Shown: positions 1 through 10,120, counted from the stretch's first letter. The stretch is 64,000 nt of DNA from Rhodospirillaceae bacterium (GCA_016845145.1 JAERTE010000018.1:162794-226793), one strand, 5' to 3'. Numbers and translations: made by a program. The notes: generated by a model from the letters alone, not told the origin.

Positions 1-41
1 CTGACACAAAGCGAACAAGAACAAGAAAAGGAGCTGGCCGC

Positions 42-1637
42 GTGGATATTCGCTATCCCCTGAAAATGGTCTTCATGTGGTTGGAAGGCTGGTTCGACCG
101 CTTTTTCACACCCGCCTGGAATCCATTCTATTGCTTAGGCGCGCTTGGTTATTTTTATTTCTGGGTGGTCGCGGCGTCGGGTCTCTATCTCTACATTTTC
201 TTCGATACCGGCATTCCGCAGGCTTACGACTCGGTTGAATATATGACGCATGATCAGTGGTATCTGGCTGGCGTCATGCGTTCTTTACACCGCTACGCCT
301 CTGACGCCTTAGTCGTCATGATGATGATGCATTTGGTGCGTGAGTTCGCTTTTGACCGCTACCGAGGCGGACGATGGTATTCTTGGGTGACGGGCGTGCC
401 GATGATCTGGTTAGTATTCGCTGCCGGCATCACCGGCTACTGGCTGGTGTGGGATGAGTTGGCACAGTACATCTCCATCATCACCACCGAGTGGCTTGAT
501 TGGTTGCCGATTTTTGGCGAGCCCATCGCGCGCAACTTCATGGCGCCCAGCCATTTCGATGGCCGGTTCTTCACGCTACTGGTGTTCATGCACATCGCGC
601 TTCCGCTTATTCTCCTGTTCCTGATGTGGTTCCATTTGCAGCGCATCAACTATTCCAAAACCAACCCGACACGTGGGCTCGCCGTTGGCACCATGCTGAT
701 GCTTCTGGTGTTGTCATTCATTGAGCCCGCCGTCAGCCACCCCATTGCGGACTTGACCAAAGTGCCCACGGAGCTACAGCTCGATTGGTACTACCTCTGG
801 GCTTATCCCATGATTGAGGTTTTGGGCCCTGGGTTCATGTGGTGGTTTGCCTTTGTTGGCACGGTGTTTCTGATCCTCATCCCGTGGTTGCCGCCGAGAC
901 GGCGCCGCGCGCGCGCTGTGGTTAACCTAGAGAACTGCAACGGTTGTACCCGGTGCTATGACGATTGCCCATTCAGCGCGATCGAAATGGTGAAACGGAC
1001 GGACGGCCTAGCCTTCGAGCGCGAAGCCAAGGTGGATCCCGAACTTTGCGTCAGTTGCGGTATCTGCGCCGGGGCCTGTCCAACGGCCACGCCGTTCCGC
1101 CGTGCCAGTGATCTGGTTCCGGGTATCGATCTGCTGGAAAACCCCATCGCCGCCGTGCGCGAAGCCACCGAGGCTGCTGCGGAAAATCTGAGCGGCACTG
1201 AGCGGATCATGATTTTCGATTGCGAGCACGCGTTGAATACCGGAAAGCTCGGCCTGCCAAATACGGGCTCGGTAGAACTGCGCTGCACGGCGATGCTACC
1301 ACCCAGTTTCATCGATTTCGTCCTCAGCCGCAATTTGGCGGACGGCGTGGTGCTGACCGGTTGCCGAGAAGGGCAATGCCAATATCGGCTCGGTAACGAA
1401 TGGGTCGATGGCCGCCTGGAAGGCACACGTGATCCCATGTTGCGAAAACGCGTGCCTAGGGAACGCTTGCTGAAAACCTGGGCGTCACCCACCGATTGGC
1501 GCCGATTCCAGGCCGAAGTCGAGGCGTTTCGCGAGGAGATTAAGGCATTGCCGGAAGGTGACAAACCGGGGGGATTGAAGACGGTTCCGGGCGGACGCGA
1601 AGACAAACCCTCGTCGACAGAGGAGACGGCGGCATGA
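42..1637 (+). CDS. Membrane cytochrome b (bc1-type N-terminal domain) fused to 2x[4Fe-4S] ferredoxin and a C-terminal MvhD-like iron-sulfur domain
   Basis: GTG start with AAGGAG upstream; cytochrome b helices with paired His (LHRYASD..MMMMHLVREF, HIALPL..MWFHLQRI); CNGCTRCYDDCP and CVSCGICAGACP; C-terminal GCREGQCQYRLGN. Confidence 0.85.
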   Translation: MDIRYPLKMVFMWLEGWFDRFFTPAWNPFYCLGALGYFYFWVVAASGLYLYIFFDTGIPQAYDSVEYMTHDQWYLAGVMRSLHRYASDALVVMMMMHLVREFAFDRYRGGRWYSWVTGVPMIWLVFAAGITGYWLVWDELAQYISIITTEWLDWLPIFGEPIARNFMAPSHFDGRFFTLLVFMHIALPLILLFLMWFHLQRINYSKTNPTRGLAVGTMLMLLVLSFIEPAVSHPIADLTKVPTELQLDWYYLWAYPMIEVLGPGFMWWFAFVGTVFLILIPWLPPRRRRARAVVNLENCNGCTRCYDDCPFSAIEMVKRTDGLAFEREAKVDPELCVSCGICAGACPTATPFRRASDLVPGIDLLENPIAAVREATEAAAENLSGTERIMIFDCEHALNTGKLGLPNTGSVELRCTAMLPPSFIDFVLSRNLADGVVLTGCREGQCQYRLGNEWVDGRLEGTRDPMLRKRVPRERLLKTWASPTDWRRFQAEVEAFREEIKALPEGDKPGGLKTVPGGREDKPSSTEETAA

Positions 1638-2149
1638 TCGGCAAAGACATGAGCGTCATGAAACTCTTCGGCCAGGCTGTCGTCTATGGCGTGTTCGCGG
1701 TGGTCGTCGGCTACCTAGCGACCCGCCCCAGTTGGACCTTCTTCGACGGCTCCAAGGCGCAGGTGCTTGTCAGCTTTTCGCATGGTGGCAAAGCGGCTGG
1801 CGGTTGTCGTAAGCGCTCGTCAAAGGAGCTGGCCAAACTGGCGCCAAACATGCGCAAGGCGACCATATGTTCGCGCGAACGGGTATCCTTAGTGTTCGAG
1901 ATGAGCATTGATGGCAAATTGGTTCATCGAGAAACCCTTGTGCCGACGGGGTTTCGCAGTGACGGGCCATCGCGCACCTATCAGAAATTCACGGTCGTCG
2001 CTGGCAGACATGATCTCGAACTGAAGTTGCGCGACACCGACCGTGCGGAAGGGTTTGACTATATCCGCCAAGCAACGGTCGATCTGAAGCCTGGACAGAA
2101 TCTATCTGTCGATTTCAAGGCCTCTCAGGGCGGCTTCAAGTTCGAATAA
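1634..2149 (+). CDS. Conserved hypothetical protein with N-terminal membrane anchor
   Basis: ATGA overlap with the preceding cytochrome b fusion; N-terminal hydrophobic segment; no recognised motif. Confidence 0.7.
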   Translation: MIGKDMSVMKLFGQAVVYGVFAVVVGYLATRPSWTFFDGSKAQVLVSFSHGGKAAGGCRKRSSKELAKLAPNMRKATICSRERVSLVFEMSIDGKLVHRETLVPTGFRSDGPSRTYQKFTVVAGRHDLELKLRDTDRAEGFDYIRQATVDLKPGQNLSVDFKASQGGFKFE

Positions 2150-2180
2150 GGCCCAAAGAATAAAGACCGGAGACAAGAAG

Positions 2181-2579
2181 ATGCCGATCATAGAATGGCG
2201 CGATGATTTCAAGACTGGTGACGGGTCGGTTGATCACGAGCATCAAGAATTGATCGATCTGCTCAATACGCTCTACGACTCCATGGTCGAAGGGCCGCCG
2301 GCGGACGACACCGTGCGTGGATTGGGTGAGGTCTTTACTCGAATTTCAGCGCACTTTGCGCTGGAAGAGCGCGAAATGCGCGAGGCCAAATATGCCGATT
2401 ATCCCGACCACAAGGAAGACCACGAGGACTTGCTCGACCAAATACGAGATATCATGGATGCCTATGAGGTCGGCGTCTTCGCCGAACAGCGCGACACTTT
2501 CGGCAATAGCCTGCACGACTGGTTCGTCAACCATTTCAAAACCCACGATGCCAAGTTGCACCGGGTGTTCGGGCACTGA
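2181..2579 (+). CDS. Bacteriohemerythrin
   Basis: Hemerythrin ligand pattern DHEHQE, HFALEEREM, HKEDHEDLL, HFKTHDAKL. Confidence 0.9.
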   Translation: MPIIEWRDDFKTGDGSVDHEHQELIDLLNTLYDSMVEGPPADDTVRGLGEVFTRISAHFALEEREMREAKYADYPDHKEDHEDLLDQIRDIMDAYEVGVFAEQRDTFGNSLHDWFVNHFKTHDAKLHRVFGH

Positions 2580-2598
2580 GATTTAGCCCCAAATGAAA

Positions 2599-2635
2599 GC
2601 CCTCCCCCGCATCACAGGGGAGGGCGTATCTTTTT
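2599..2635. terminator. Likely bidirectional terminator between convergent hemerythrin and hemA genes
   Basis: GCCCTCCCC (2599-2607) pairs with GGGGAGGGC (2617-2625), followed by a T-run. Confidence 0.75.
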
Positions 2636-2649
2636 GAAGTAATGGGCCG

Positions 2650-3864
2650 TCAGGCCGCCTGCTTCAGCTCCAGCCGGTTCCAGACCTCGACCAATGCCTT
2701 GATCAGATCTTCCATCAGCTCGTCCGTATGCAGCGGTGTCGGTGTGATACGCAGCCGCTCCGTGCCTTTCGGTACGGTGGGGTAGTTGATCGGCTGGATA
2801 TAGATGTTGTAGTCCTCCAACAGCATATCAGTCGCCTGCTTGCATCTCACAGGGTCGCCGACCAGAACCGGCACCACATGGGTTACGGAATCTTCCATCA
2901 AGGGCAGGCCGACATCGCGGATCATCTGCTTGAGTTTGTTGGAGCGCTCCTGGTGTTTGATGCGCAGTTCGTTGTGTTCGCGCACGTACCGGACGGAAGC
3001 AATGGCTGCGCCGATGATCGGCGGAGCCAACGTGGTCGAGAAGATGAATCCCGGCGCATTTGAGCGCACAGCGTCGATCAATGCTGCGGAGCCGGTGATA
3101 TAGCCGCCGCACAGCCCGAAGCCCTTGGCCAGCGTTCCTTCAATGACAGTCAACCGATCGGCAAGTCCTTCGCGTTCGGTAATGCCACCGCCGCGTTCGC
3201 CGTAGAGGCCGACCGCATGCACTTCGTCGATGTAGGTCATGGCGTTGTATTTGTCTGCCAAGTCACAAATCTCGGCAATCGGAGAGACGTCGCCATCCAT
3301 GGAATAGACGGATTCGAACACGATCAACTTCGGCCGATCGATATCGGTGTCTTTCAAAAGATTTTCCAGGTGGACAAGGTCACAATGATTATAGATTACG
3401 CGTTCGCAACCGGCATTGCGCACACCGGCGATCATCGACGCATGGTTCCAGGCGTCCGAGAAAATTTTGCAATCCGGGATCAGTTTGGCGATGGTCGATA
3501 TGCCGGCATCATTGGAAACATACCCGGAGGTGAACAAAAGTCCGGCCTCCTTGCCGTGCAGCTTGGCCAATTCTTCCTCCAGCAGCACGTGCAGGTGTGT
3601 CGTGCCGGCGATGTTGCGCGTGCCGCCCGAGCCGCAGCCGTAGGTGTTGGCGGCTTCAATCAAGGCGTCGCGGACAATGGGATTCTGGCCCATGCCGAGA
3701 TAGTCGTTGGAGCACCACACGACCACTTCTTCCGTAGCATCCGGACGTCGGTTGGTGGCATGCGGGAAGTTGCCGGCGTGCCGTTCCAGGTCGGCGAAGA
3801 CGCGATATCGTCCTTCCGCCTTGATCTGGTCCACGGATTGTTTGAAATACGCCTCGTAATCCAT
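2650..3864 (-). CDS. hemA: 5-aminolevulinate synthase
   Basis: Translation from [70 protein letters not shown] are ALAS signatures. Confidence 0.95.
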   Translation of the reverse strand: MDYEAYFKQSVDQIKAEGRYRVFADLERHAGNFPHATNRRPDATEEVVVWCSNDYLGMGQNPIVRDALIEAANTYGCGSGGTRNIAGTTHLHVLLEEELAKLHGKEAGLLFTSGYVSNDAGISTIAKLIPDCKIFSDAWNHASMIAGVRNAGCERVIYNHCDLVHLENLLKDTDIDRPKLIVFESVYSMDGDVSPIAEICDLADKYNAMTYIDEVHAVGLYGERGGGITEREGLADRLTVIEGTLAKGFGLCGGYITGSAALIDAVRSNAPGFIFSTTLAPPIIGAAIASVRYVREHNELRIKHQERSNKLKQMIRDVGLPLMEDSVTHVVPVLVGDPVRCKQATDMLLEDYNIYIQPINYPTVPKGTERLRITPTPLHTDELMEDLIKALVEVWNRLELKQAA

Positions 3865-4040
3865 CGTTCGTGCATCCTGTCGTGTTTGTTTCGTCGAGGT
3901 TCCAGAGTGGTGTTCGGGGTCAAGAGTGGCCCGCTCCCTGAGATTTCCAACCGAGCTCGGTAAACTAGCGAAAAACCCAGTCAGACACAATGAACTGCAT
4001 ATTGGCCACCGGGTCCTTGATGCAAGTCAAACGAAGACAA

Positions 4041-4054
4041 TTGATTCACATCAA
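4041..4054. promoter_or_regulatory. FNR/DNR-type box in the hemA / Crp-Fnr intergenic region
   Basis: TTGATTCACATCAA exactly matches TTGAT-N4-ATCAA. Confidence 0.75.
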
Positions 4055-4128
4055 GGCGAAAGAGGCGCGTTTTCTTTAATTCTCGACAAAGCAGAGATAC
4101 GAAGAACAGAGTCGAGATGGGGCCAAAG

Positions 4129-4840
4129 ATTGCTTACCGATACAGATAAAAAAGTCGTACACGGATTACCTTTGTTTCAAGGGTTGTCGCAGGATGTTCT
4201 CGAAGATTTGCTGGATCAGGCCGTGCCGCGTGAGTATGGGAAGGGCGAAGTGCTTTTCCATCGTGATGATCCGGCGGACAGGTTCTATATCGTGCTTGAT
4301 GGTTGGGTGAAGGTGTTCCGCGATACCATTGCCGGCGATGAAGCAGTGCTTGGAGTATTCACCACAGGAGAAACCTTGGCCGAAGCAGCTGCGTTTTTGG
4401 ATACGGGATACCCGGCGTCGGCGCAGGTTGTCGAGGATGCTCGGATGGTGCCGGTTTTCAGTTCGGTCATTCGCCGTGAGATTCACTCCAATCCCGATAT
4501 TGCCATGAACATGCTGGCGTCCATGTCCCGCCACATGCACCATTTCGTGGTCGAGGTGGAGCAATTGAAGACCTGCTCGGCTACGCAAAGGGTGATCGAC
4601 TTCTTGTTGCGCCGCTGTGTCGCGGATGAGGGACCGGCGGTGATCTTCCTGCCTTACGACAAAACTTTGATTTCGCGGCGGCTTGGCATGCAACCCGAAA
4701 GCTTGTCCAGAATCTTGGCTAAATTACGCAAGCTGGGCATTCGCACGGAGCAAAACCGTGTCATCATCAACGATGTAGAGACGCTGCTCGATTATTGTCA
4801 GACGGAACGGTCCCACGGACAAATGGTGTCCAACGGTTAG
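4129..4840 (+). CDS. Crp/Fnr-family transcriptional regulator (NnrR/DNR-like)
   Basis: cNMP-binding fold (FYIVLDGWVKVFRD..GDEAVLGVFTTGETLAEAA) and C-terminal HTH (LISRRLGMQPESLSRILAKL). The tracked ORF starts at 3926 but would contain the FNR box, so a TTG near 4129 is a guess at the start. Confidence 0.85.
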
Positions 4841-6054
4841 TCGCCTCCATCGGCGGCGCGAGAACTGATGCGGGGCAGGGTTAGAACCGGCCAATAGACA
4901 ATTGATACGATCCCATAGGCTAGCATCCACAACACACCGGCGACGACCATGCCTTCGTTGTAAAACTGCGGCACCCAGGCAGGTACGGCCACGCGCGCGG
5001 CGGCACTGGCGCTGACCAGCAGATAGGCGAATGTGACGGCCGGCGTTACCTGCAATGCGCGGCCCGTATGGCCCAGACTGGCCCGGGTCATGATGGCTAG
5101 CGTCATGGAGCCGACGGCGCCGACAGTTAACGCGTGAATAGCGGTCGCTTCCGACAGCAAGCCGAAATGAGCGGCCGCTTTAAAGCCCAATCCCAGGACC
5201 AACCACGCATAGGCAAGATGCAGTATCCACACGATGGGGGCGTTCAGCGTTTTCAGGCCGCACCAACCGGCTAGGCGGGCGGCATTGGACAGAGCCGCCA
5301 ACGCGGTGATCGCGCCGGCGATCTGCCCTCGCGGCTCGATCACCTCGGCGACGAGAACCGCCGCGACGGAAAGGATGCTTAAAACGTCGAGCGGCTTGCG
5401 CGAGACGGGCAGGTTTTCATGTCCTTCACGGCGCAACGCGTTGGTCGTGAACGCCGGCACCACGCGGCCGCCGATGATGACAATCAGCAATATGATGGTG
5501 TCGAGCGCCAATCGATAAGCCATACCCGAGACGGCGTTCATCAATCCCGTCCATTGCGCGTGTACTAAGATGTTGGCAACGAACAGAAGCGTTAGGATGG
5601 GGACGAAGACGAAATTGCGTGGTGCCCAACGCTGAAACAGCGCTTTGGCGACCAGGGCCAGCAAAAGCGGTATAAACGCCAGATCAAGAGCCGCTACCAA
5701 AAACGCCGGCAGATATGCCGAGAACCAGATCGCTATGCGGCCAGCCAGCCATGTGGCAGACAGCAACGCCAACGTCGGACCATGCACGGGCTTGGAGCCG
5801 GTCCAACTGGGTACTGCGGTCAGGAAAAATCCCGCTATGGCAGCAAGCGTATAGCCATACAGCATTTCGTGCGCATGCCACTCGTGTGGCGCCATGACGA
5901 TGGTCGGGCGTAGGACCTGGCCGTTCATGGCATGCAGGCCGATCCATGCCAGCCACGCCGCCATGGAAAGTGCTGCGAACAAACATGCGAGCAAAAAGAA
6001 CGGGCGGAATCCATACGACATGAAGTCAGCCCAAATGAAACGCCGGTCGGTCAT
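4837..6054 (-). CDS. nnrS: NnrS family heme/copper membrane protein
   Basis: Multi-TM; FMSYGFRPFFLLACLFA, PHEWHAHEMLYGYTLAAIAGFFLTAVPSWTG, GRVVPAFTTNAL. Confidence 0.93.
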   Translation of the reverse strand: MTDRRFIWADFMSYGFRPFFLLACLFAALSMAAWLAWIGLHAMNGQVLRPTIVMAPHEWHAHEMLYGYTLAAIAGFFLTAVPSWTGSKPVHGPTLALLSATWLAGRIAIWFSAYLPAFLVAALDLAFIPLLLALVAKALFQRWAPRNFVFVPILTLLFVANILVHAQWTGLMNAVSGMAYRLALDTIILLIVIIGGRVVPAFTTNALRREGHENLPVSRKPLDVLSILSVAAVLVAEVIEPRGQIAGAITALAALSNAARLAGWCGLKTLNAPIVWILHLAYAWLVLGLGFKAAAHFGLLSEATAIHALTVGAVGSMTLAIMTRASLGHTGRALQVTPAVTFAYLLVSASAAARVAVPAWVPQFYNEGMVVAGVLWMLAYGIVSIVYWPVLTLPRISSRAADGGD

Positions 6055-6123
6055 CTTATCCCCCCATTTTCTGATGAGGAAATGGTGCGGTCTTCGGCTT
6101 TTCGCAAGGCCTTTGAGAAAGTA

Positions 6124-6552
6124 TCACTCAGCGACCTTAACGTAGCCCCGCATATTCTCTTGCTCCCAGTGAGGTCCGCAGAGATACGGGTAGGCGCCGC
6201 TTTCTGTGAAGGTATGCTCCCAAATCTCTTCGGGGAAGAACCGCTCTGATTCTTCGATACCTGCTTCTTTCATCCACACGCTGTGACTGGTGCGCCGATC
6301 AACATTGATCCAGCGTACCTTGGTGCCGGGTGCTACGGTCAGGTTGGTGGGGCAAAAGTTGTATTTATACAGCTTCACGATTACCACGCCCTGTTCGGGC
6401 TTATAGTCGGGGAACACCTTCTTGAACCGGGCTTCGGCCTTGGCACAGATTTTCTTGCGCTCGGCTGTGACCTCTACCTCGCCGCCGCCGGCAAACGCCG
6501 GCAGAGCAATGGCCATGAGCGCCGCGGCCAGAAGACTATTTCTTGACCACAT
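6124..6552 (-). CDS. Exported cupredoxin-like (type I copper) protein
   Basis: Signal peptide MWSRNSLLAAALMAIALPAFA; SHSVWMKEAG and YLCGPHWEQENMRGYVKV ligand pattern. Confidence 0.8.
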   Translation of the reverse strand: MWSRNSLLAAALMAIALPAFAGGGEVEVTAERKKICAKAEARFKKVFPDYKPEQGVVIVKLYKYNFCPTNLTVAPGTKVRWINVDRRTSHSVWMKEAGIEESERFFPEEIWEHTFTESGAYPYLCGPHWEQENMRGYVKVAE

Positions 6553-8287
6553 TGATCTCTGCCTCCGGATTGTCCAGCGCCAGCCTGTACTCCAGCGATA
6601 CATGATGGAAGCGCGCCGTCGTGTAGTCGTCGTGGATTGCGAAGCCAACCGTGTAGGTCTTGCCGGGCTCGAAAGTCACCCCACCGGGCTGTGTTGCGGC
6701 CAAGGGACGGGTCAAGACAACCGTCCAGGTGCCGTTCTCCAGTGTGCCGATACCCGTGATCTCTTTAGAGTCATGCATTTTACGGTCGGCCATGACCAAG
6801 CCTTCGTCAACCTTGTTGTCTTTCGACTTGTAGCGGAACAAGTCCATGAACGCGCCTTCCGCGTGTTTGGCGTCCAGATCGGCTTTGTCGATCAGCTTGT
6901 CCCATGCGCCACGCGGTTTGCCGTTTTTGCCCTTGTATTCAAGTTTGGTGCGGCTGCCCTTGGTGTATTTGGAGACACCATCCGTTACGTCAATGATCTT
7001 TGCAGCTTCGCTGGCGGAAATCGCATCGGGTTTCGGCGCGTCGGGCATGTAGCGCGAGTCGTGATGGCAGGTGACCCAGCAACCCAGCTGTTCGGCATCT
7101 TCGACCTTTCCGTCGTCGACCATGACAGCCAGCTTGATCTGGTTGTCCGGGTCCATTTTGCCGCCGTCAGCGAACGGTGCGGGGGTGTGCCCGGCGTCTG
7201 GCCATTGGAACTTCAGTGTCATGTTGGTGCCGTCGTGGACCGCCTGCAGGGCGACCTTGATGGAACCGCGTTTGCCCGGAATCGGCGTCGCTTCGGCTTT
7301 TTCGCCGCCGACGATCTTCTTACCCATATCGGCCTGTTCACCCTTGTGGCATTCCTGACAGCGATCACCGATACGGCGCACCGCGCGGCCACCACCATGG
7401 TCGGAGCCCTTGAGGACCCATTCCAGCGAAGCCTGGCCCGGATACAGCATGGTCACGTCGACCGGTTCCACGCCGGTCATATCCGGACCAGCGCTGGCTG
7501 GCGCCGCAGCCGGTGCGGATGCGGCCTTGGCCATTTCAGCAGCCTTGGCAGCTTCCGCGGCTTTTTTGGCAGCGGCCTCTTCCGCGGCCTTCTTCGCGGC
7601 TTCCTCGGCGGCTTTCTTCGCCGCTGCGGCTTCCGCCGCCTTCTTCGCTTTGATTGCCGCTTCCTCGGCCTTGGAAATCAGGCGGCGCGAATCGGGCTTG
7701 CCGTCATAGGGGTCGTCGTCCTCACCCAACAGTTTGTGTACGGCGCGGTGGGCGATGCCCTTGTGGCAATCGATGCATGTCAGGCCCTCGGCCTGGGCAT
7801 CCTTGTGGCGCTTGGTGGCGCGGCGCTTTTGAATGCCTGTCTTCATAGCCTCCCACGAATGGCAGTTGCGGCATTCGCGCGAATCCGTCTGTTTCATCGC
7901 CCTCCAGACGCTTTTCGCCAACGTTAGACGCTTATCTTCGAACTTCTCGGGCGTATCGATGGTGCCTAAGGCCTTGTGATACAGTTCACCGGTCGCCTGA
8001 ATTTTGCGCACGACCTTGTGGATCCAGGGGTCCGGAACGTGGCAGTCGGAGCAGGTTGCCTGCACGCCGGTGCGGTTCTGGTAGTGCACCGTTTCTTTGT
8101 ATTCTTCGTAGACGTTTTCGTCCATCTCGTGGCACGAGATGCAGAATTCCATGGTGTTGGTGGCTTCCATGGCGGTGTTGAAACCGCCCCAGAAGATGAC
8201 ACCGGCAAAAGCCCCGACCACGAATATGGAACCCCACGTGTAACGAACCGTCGGCTGCCAGAACCAATTCCAAAATCGTCCAATCAT
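6536..8287 (-). CDS. NapC/NirT-type multiheme cytochrome c fused via an Ala/Lys-rich linker to an ethylbenzene-dehydrogenase-gamma-like heme domain
   Basis: N-terminal TM, CISCHEMD, CSDCHVP, CRNCHSW, CIDCHKG; linker KAAEEAAKKAAEEAAAKKAAEAAKAA; then CQECHKG and CWVTCHHD region. Confidence 0.85.
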   Translation of the reverse strand: MIGRFWNWFWQPTVRYTWGSIFVVGAFAGVIFWGGFNTAMEATNTMEFCISCHEMDENVYEEYKETVHYQNRTGVQATCSDCHVPDPWIHKVVRKIQATGELYHKALGTIDTPEKFEDKRLTLAKSVWRAMKQTDSRECRNCHSWEAMKTGIQKRRATKRHKDAQAEGLTCIDCHKGIAHRAVHKLLGEDDDPYDGKPDSRRLISKAEEAAIKAKKAAEAAAAKKAAEEAAKKAAEEAAAKKAAEAAKAAEMAKAASAPAAAPASAGPDMTGVEPVDVTMLYPGQASLEWVLKGSDHGGGRAVRRIGDRCQECHKGEQADMGKKIVGGEKAEATPIPGKRGSIKVALQAVHDGTNMTLKFQWPDAGHTPAPFADGGKMDPDNQIKLAVMVDDGKVEDAEQLGCWVTCHHDSRYMPDAPKPDAISASEAAKIIDVTDGVSKYTKGSRTKLEYKGKNGKPRGAWDKLIDKADLDAKHAEGAFMDLFRYKSKDNKVDEGLVMADRKMHDSKEITGIGTLENGTWTVVLTRPLAATQPGGVTFEPGKTYTVGFAIHDDYTTARFHHVSLEYRLALDNPEAEINVVKK

Positions 8288-8390
8288 CTCGGGTACCTCT
8301 CCCTGCTTGCCCGCCGTAGATCGCGGGCGTGATACCAACTAGAAAAATGTCAAAAAAAATATGCCGTCGAATAATGTATGACGAAGAGAA

Positions 8391-8415
8391 GAGGCGGATG
8401 GAAACCATCCGCCTC
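8391..8415. terminator. Perfect hairpin downstream of nirS
   Basis: GAGGCGGATGG-AAA-CCATCCGCCTC, 11-bp stem, in the nirS to NirT-like intergenic region. Confidence 0.5.
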
Positions 8416-8432
8416 AATCCCTCGTGTCAGCG

Positions 8433-10052
8433 TCAGGTCACGTGATGGACCCGGTTGTAGACGTTGAACTTACCGGTCGGCGTTTCCAGCCCCTTAATGC
8501 GGGCCTTCTCCTTGAGGGTCTTCGTGTCATAGACAACGATTTCACCCTTCGACCAGTTCTTCTTGCCGCCACGAACCCAGACAGAGACCCAGAACTCAGA
8601 GCCGTCTGCGTTGAATTCGGTGTGGGTGGCAAGCGCCTTGTCCTGATCCGTGACTTGGATCGTCTTGACGATTTTACCGGTCTTCTTATCCAGCACCTTA
8701 ATGGCTTGCTGAATTTCGGGATCGGGATGTTTCGTCTGATCGAAGATCACGTAGTCGGATTTCGGATGGGTGCGGATAAACAGGCCCGGCCCGTCCGATT
8801 CGACCGAATAACAGGTCTTCCAAGCCTTGTCGGGATTGCCTTTCGGATCGTTACCCCAGACAGTGACTTTGCCTTCGCCCAGGTGCACGGTACCGGCAAC
8901 CGGACCACACTTCGGATCAATCCAGTTGGCGCCCGGACCCGGGTGCGGCTTCTTGCCGGTGACCAAGGAGCCGACAGCCTTACGGGTGACGGTATCTTGG
9001 AATTCCATCCGGTTTGAAGCGTTGGCGGCGATCTGGAAGTAGCGCTGCGTCGGGTCGAAGAAGCCGTCATGCAGGAACTTGTTGGTATTGATCATTTCAA
9101 TACGCAGGTTGTCCAGATCAGAGTAGTCGACTTGCCACATCTGGCCCAACTCCTTGACGGCGACCATCCAGGTCGGCGCTTTCGGGGTGTTGTAGACAGC
9201 TGCGACACGCGCTTCGTTGACGTATTCGCCATCGACGTTGACGCCACGCGTGGAAACCACTTTCAGCGGCTCCATGGTGACGGCGTCGAGAATGACGAAA
9301 TGCGGCGGCCAATAACCGCCACCGATGACGTATTTGTCTTTCCATTTGCCATAGTGGGAAACGGCGACGTCACGGGCGTCGGATGCAACCTGGGCTTCGG
9401 CCACCACTTGCGGTGGATTCATCCACAGATCGATCTTGGTCATTTTGCCGTCGCGGCCCTGGGTGTACCAGAAGCGGCCGTCTGACGACTCTTTCATTAC
9501 GTGCACGGCGTAACCGGTATCGACCTTGGCAACGACTTCTTTCTTGTCGCCATCGATAATACCAACCTTACCGGCGTCACGCAGGATCACCATGAAGAAG
9601 TTTTCCCAATTGCGACCATGCATGGGCTTCTTCGGATAATCCTCAGGTTTGATGAAAGTCTTCCAGCGTTTCTTCATCTCGGCTAGAGTCATCTCTGCCG
9701 GGGGGGGCACTTCCATCTGGATATAGGTGGCCATCTTCTTGATCTGCTCCTTGCTAAACAGATCATCGAAGTTGTTCATGCCTCCCTCGGTGCCGATGGT
9801 GATGATTTTCTCGAGCCGTTTCTGGCCGAGTTTGCGCATGTTTTTCGGCTCCAGGTTTTTACCTGTCGCACCTTTACGCAGCACGCCATGGCAGCCTGCG
9901 CAACGTTGGAAGTAGAGTGTCTTCGCTTCCTCGAAATCCTTCTCAGAGAGCGTTGGCTCCTGCGCGACAGCGCCCGGCGGTATGCCCATGTAGGCGATAC
10001 CGGCGGCCAAGGCCACGATAGGAGCGGTTAGGGTAAATTTCTTCATACTCAT
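8433..10052 (-). CDS. nirS: Cytochrome cd1 nitrite reductase
   Basis: Signal peptide; CAGCHGVLRKGATGKNLEP; RNWENFFMVILRDAGKVGIIDGDKKEV; C-terminal KFNVYNRVHHVT. Confidence 0.97.
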   Translation of the reverse strand: MSMKKFTLTAPIVALAAGIAYMGIPPGAVAQEPTLSEKDFEEAKTLYFQRCAGCHGVLRKGATGKNLEPKNMRKLGQKRLEKIITIGTEGGMNNFDDLFSKEQIKKMATYIQMEVPPPAEMTLAEMKKRWKTFIKPEDYPKKPMHGRNWENFFMVILRDAGKVGIIDGDKKEVVAKVDTGYAVHVMKESSDGRFWYTQGRDGKMTKIDLWMNPPQVVAEAQVASDARDVAVSHYGKWKDKYVIGGGYWPPHFVILDAVTMEPLKVVSTRGVNVDGEYVNEARVAAVYNTPKAPTWMVAVKELGQMWQVDYSDLDNLRIEMINTNKFLHDGFFDPTQRYFQIAANASNRMEFQDTVTRKAVGSLVTGKKPHPGPGANWIDPKCGPVAGTVHLGEGKVTVWGNDPKGNPDKAWKTCYSVESDGPGLFIRTHPKSDYVIFDQTKHPDPEIQQAIKVLDKKTGKIVKTIQVTDQDKALATHTEFNADGSEFWVSVWVRGGKKNWSKGEIVVYDTKTLKEKARIKGLETPTGKFNVYNRVHHVT

Positions 10053-10120
10053 TTGCCTCCATGAGCAATTTCCGCTGACGATATATCCATAATGGATACC
10101 GCTGTTGCGGTTCTCTCGCC

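Noticed and set aside
3217-3963. 248-aa ORF antisense to hemA
   Set aside because: Opposite to a strongly supported ALAS gene; a GC-rich shadow ORF.
7520-7690. Repetitive GC-rich stretch in the NirT-like gene as a possible mobile or satellite repeat
   Set aside because: Explained by an Ala/Lys-rich protein linker in frame; units are degenerate.
6422-7927. 501-aa plus-strand ORF
   Set aside because: Lies antisense to the well-supported NirT-like cytochrome; its G/F/R-rich translation mirrors the Ala/Lys linker; no recognisable domain.
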